The notes under the pieces: generated by a model
Told to the model about the DNA's origin: nothing
Database searches by the model: none
What the model saw: the letters and a program-made list of their open reading frames with translations, nothing else
Made by a program: the position numbers and the translations under genes
Assembly (NCBI GenBank): GCA_013398015.1
Contig: VZRR01014189.1
Coordinates: forward strand, 62,001 to 126,000
DNA from: Oreocharis arfaki
Lineage: Eukaryota; Chordata; Aves; Passeriformes; Paramythiidae
Direction of reading: 5' to 3'
DNA: 64,000 nt
In this document: piece after piece, positions 61,001 through 64,000 of the stretch
Layout: each line of letters starts with the position of its first letter
Numbering within the stretch: the first letter of the stretch is position 1

Positions 61001-62209
61001 GTTTTCTCTGCTGACAGGTTCTGAAGCCCTTTGCCGAGTGATTTGAGCAATAGTGAGCAAAGGAGATCAGACATGCCAAAAAATGTTCATCTCCACAGAA
61101 ATATCTATCTGTGCACTGTGTTCATTTGTTTGATTTTCCACCAGTACAGCTCCCCTGTCTCACTGGACTGACACCACAGCACACGCAGCTGCTGCATTCA
61201 CTTTCTTCTCATTCCTCGTGTTGTAGAATAACCCTTGAGAAGAGGAGTTGAGGGTGCACCTCCTTTTACTTCCAAAATCTGCTTTGTGGTGCTGGTGGTC
61301 AAACAGGGGCTGTTCTCATCCTGAGCTCTCCCCTCAGACCACAAGTAACAGCATTAGATGTTTTCCTGTAGCTTGGAACTTTCTATGTTAAACTGACCCA
61401 AGTTTGATTATTTGTCTCCTGCTGGTTGCTGAGAGTTTCACAAGCCTGTCCTTAAGTTACTCGAATGAGCACAGATCCCATGAGCCTCTGCCTGGAGATG
61501 TTTAATGCTGTCATTATAAAAGAAATCATGAACTATTGATGCAGGTCATGTGCAAAACACACCTCATGTGAATTTGCTACACCACAATGCTGCTGTGAGC
61601 CGCCTTCATCACCGCGGAGGATGGAGCCAGCAGAGGAAGAAGCCTTGGGAGGTTAAATACACATTTATTGGGTGTCTGCCTTTGAAAAAAGTTCGGCTGT
61701 TGTGAGAGCTGGAAACTACAAAGCATAGGCTGTTTTTTAGACAGATTCTGTCTGACACCCCCGGAGTCCTGCCAGTCCCAGAAATTTGTCCCCATGACAG
61801 TTTGTATTTTTGTTTCATCCTAAAGATGAATTTGATGAAGAGCACTGCTCATACCTGGGGTTATTGCCATACTTTTTCCAGGGTAGGTCCTGTTTTCAGA
61901 AAATGCTCAGGACCTAAAAAGATTAGTAGTTTATTCCCATAACTGTGGGCTACAACGTGCCGTAAACCAGCTGGGCAGGACGAGCTGCCTGTGTATGTGT
62001 CATGGTCAGGCCAAAGCAAATTCAGCTCAACTGAGTCTTTAAAAGCAGTTCATCCTTACCCCTAACCATGTTTCTCTACAGTTCTTGAGACTGTGAAAAA
62101 AAGAATCTTTTATTTCACTTATAGAAGTCCTTTCCTTCTTTCTGTCTTTCAATCCATAACTCTGAACTCACTTGTTTGTCATTGCAGGGAGCAGAACTGC
62201 CTGCTCAGG

Positions 62210-62275
62210 GGCCAGATTCTGATTTCACTGCAGTGGACTCAAATCTGTCTCACCCAGTGATATCAGAATCTGGCC
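62210..62275. repeat. Palindromic hairpin, MITE-like DNA-transposon remnant
   Basis: The left arm GGCCAGATTCTGATTTCACT+G (62210-62230) pairs with the right arm (62255-62275) at 20 of 21 positions around a 24-nt loop. The arm resembles the terminal repeats of an old palindromic non-autonomous transposon family common in turtle and crocodile genomes; that link is from memory and unverified. No clear target duplication is seen. Confidence 0.55.
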
Positions 62276-63455
62276 TACTCCCTTTTGTTTGCTTCCCATC
62301 TACTTCCTGGGCAGAAAGAAAATTGTTTTAAAATGTTGAAATGTATGAAATTTGCCCCACTTTCTTCCTTAGGAGCTGTCATCTCAAACAAACCCTTTGG
62401 GTTCTTCTTTTGATCTATCTTCAATTGTCTGGTGGGCAAAGCAAAACTCCTCCTCAAGTCTCTTATTTTCTTATCTTCTGCTGTGACATGAATTTCCCCC
62501 TTTTCCAGTCCTCCCCCTCCGCTGCCTACAGACCTTCCGCTGCTCAGAGCTTCCCGGCAGTCCCCTCGGTGTCAGGTGAGGAACAACCAGTCAGGATTTT
62601 CTGCCCGCTCCATTTTGCTCCTCTTTAAGGCTTTTAAAGGCAGAACACCTTCCTGGTGTGCTCAGTACCTTGGGAGGGCTCCGAGGAGCTGGAGGAGACA
62701 CCGGAGCAGCTGCTCCTGCCCACGCACTGCAGAGGAGCTGGGGCTGGCAGGGAGCTCTTGCCTGGCCTTTATTTAGTGCTCCCCATTCCCCTCCAGTCTG
62801 GCAGAAGCATGTTTCCTCCAGGAACAGGTCTCGGTTTACCTTGTCATTTGACGTGCTCACTCCATTCTCTTACCTTCGTGTAGTAAATGCTCTCTCCTGT
62901 ATTTATTGTAGACTCTCTGTGAGACAAGAGACTGTCTTATACCACCACTGTCCACTATTTAGAATATTCTAATCTGCTCTCCCCAACTTGCCTGCACTGT
63001 GGCAGTGCTTGATCTGATTCCCTCTTGCTGTCTGCAGCCTCTCCCTGGTGCTCCTGGACAAAGCCCTCTCTGTTGGAGGCAGAGGCTGCTCACAGCCCCT
63101 TCTTTCACCACAGTCCCACAGAATGAAGGCTGTGCTGCTCTGTTGCTTGCAATCCTTTTTTTACAGCGGTCTCAGGCTGCAGTGGAGCTCACGCTTGGCG
63201 TGGCTGAGGAGCCACCTCCAGCGGCCCGAGCGCCAATTGCACAGCCACAAATAGCGACCGGCGAGGCTCCCACTTGGGCAGTTCCACCTCCATGTCACAA
63301 CCACCCCTTTTCAAACACTCCTGAGTTTCCCGTGGCCCAGATGTGATGCCTTAGCTGATCTCCTCCAGATGCCAGGGGATGCTCACTATTTCCCAGAGAA
63401 GTTGGCCCCATAGCAGAAGGTGTACTTTGCTTAGATGGTAAAGAAGTCCACTGTT

Positions 63456-63560
63456 CATGGAACAACAGAATGGTTTGGGTTGGAAGGGATCTTAAAGCTC
63501 ATCTTGTTCCACCTGTGCCACGGACAGACCAGGCTGCTCCAAGCCCCATCCAACCTGGCC
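63456..63560 (-). repeat. CR1 LINE 3'-end fragment (antisense to plus strand)
   Basis: AACAGAATGGTTTGGGTTGG, AAGGGATCTTAAAGCTCATC and CCAAGCCCCATCCAACCTGG form the reverse complement of the CR1 3' end, so the element is in the minus direction (sense with CACNG4). Confidence 0.85.
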
Positions 63561-64000
63561 TTGAACACTTCCAGCACCTCTGCTCTTGGGGGGTGACTTC
63601 TAATTTTGGCAGGAACAGTTTTACTCTTTGAGCAAAACACTCTTTGTTATTTTGATGTTCTGCAATCCAGGATGCACCAAACACTATTTTATACAGTCTG
63701 GTAAAGCATCTCCAGATTCTGGATCACCTACACCAGAAGATATCCCAGGAAACGCCTACAGAGGCTCTGTCACTTATAATTCATGTGGAAAACACACAGC
63801 CTCAGCGGCTGACCTCCTGTTTTCAGCTGGGCAAATATCATCAAAGATGTGCATTTGTATTTCCGTGTAAGAAATGATCAGACTCAGAAAAGATACTTTG
63901 CCAAAGATGACTTTCAAATTCTATGACAGCCTTTTGTCTCATTATAAGATTTTGAGACCTTGAATGATGTTAGAAAACCCATGGCAGCAAAACTCATTTC

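Larger units (their letters stand above)
55310..64000 (-). other. CACNG4 intron 1 (partial, more than 8.6 kb)
   Basis: I find no sequence matching TARP exon 1 (start, TM1, GLW motif) up to the window end, so the intron continues. It holds two CR1 fragments, a locally duplicated segment beside an N, and a palindromic MITE-like element. No other gene is recognised. Confidence 0.8.

Noticed and set aside
1..64000. CRISPR arrays, operons, prokaryotic promoters, tRNA or rRNA genes
   Set aside because: The window is vertebrate DNA with split genes; no spaced repeats or cloverleaf and rRNA sequences were seen. The only tandem arrays are minisatellite-type.

Overview
This is vertebrate nuclear DNA, almost certainly from a bird. 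Genes are split by GT-AG introns, there are no bacterial-style operons, and several copies of the CR1 LINE 3' tail (the commonest avian retroposon) lie in introns. The introns are compact. I recognise three protein genes from their translated exons. Single N characters at 49913 and 57898 show that it comes from a draft assembly.

Layout. (1) 1-21197, plus strand: the 3' half of HELZ, an RNA helicase of the UPF1-like SF1 class. Eleven coding exons are present, the first cut by the window edge. They encode the last helicase motif, a PAM2 poly(A)-binding-protein motif and the long disordered Q/P/H-rich C-terminal tail. An AT-rich 3'UTR follows. (2) About 22.1-30.2 kb: intergenic DNA with a G-rich minisatellite, a quadruplex-type G-run and one unassigned long ORF. 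(3) 30.2-40.06 kb, minus strand: all four coding exons of CACNG1, the skeletal-muscle calcium-channel gamma-1 subunit. (4) 40.1-44.2 kb: intergenic. (5) About 44.2-64.0 kb, minus strand: CACNG4, a TARP-type gamma-4 subunit. Exons 2-4 are inside the window; exon 1 lies beyond 64000.

HELZ and CACNG1 converge tail to tail, and CACNG1 and CACNG4 run head to tail on the minus strand. This is the HELZ-CACNG1-CACNG4 order of human 17q24, inverted, so it is conserved amniote synteny. HELZ acts in mRNA turnover and translation, and the two gamma subunits are four-pass membrane partners of ion channels. I see no functional link between HELZ and the CACNG genes beyond neighbourhood.

I found no convincing undescribed biological system. 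The observations most worth checking are: a near-exact 158-bp duplication next to an N (probably an assembly artefact), a 352-bp insertion nested in a CR1 copy with 6-bp target duplications, a palindromic MITE-like hairpin, and two CpG-dense patches inside CACNG4 away from its expected promoter.
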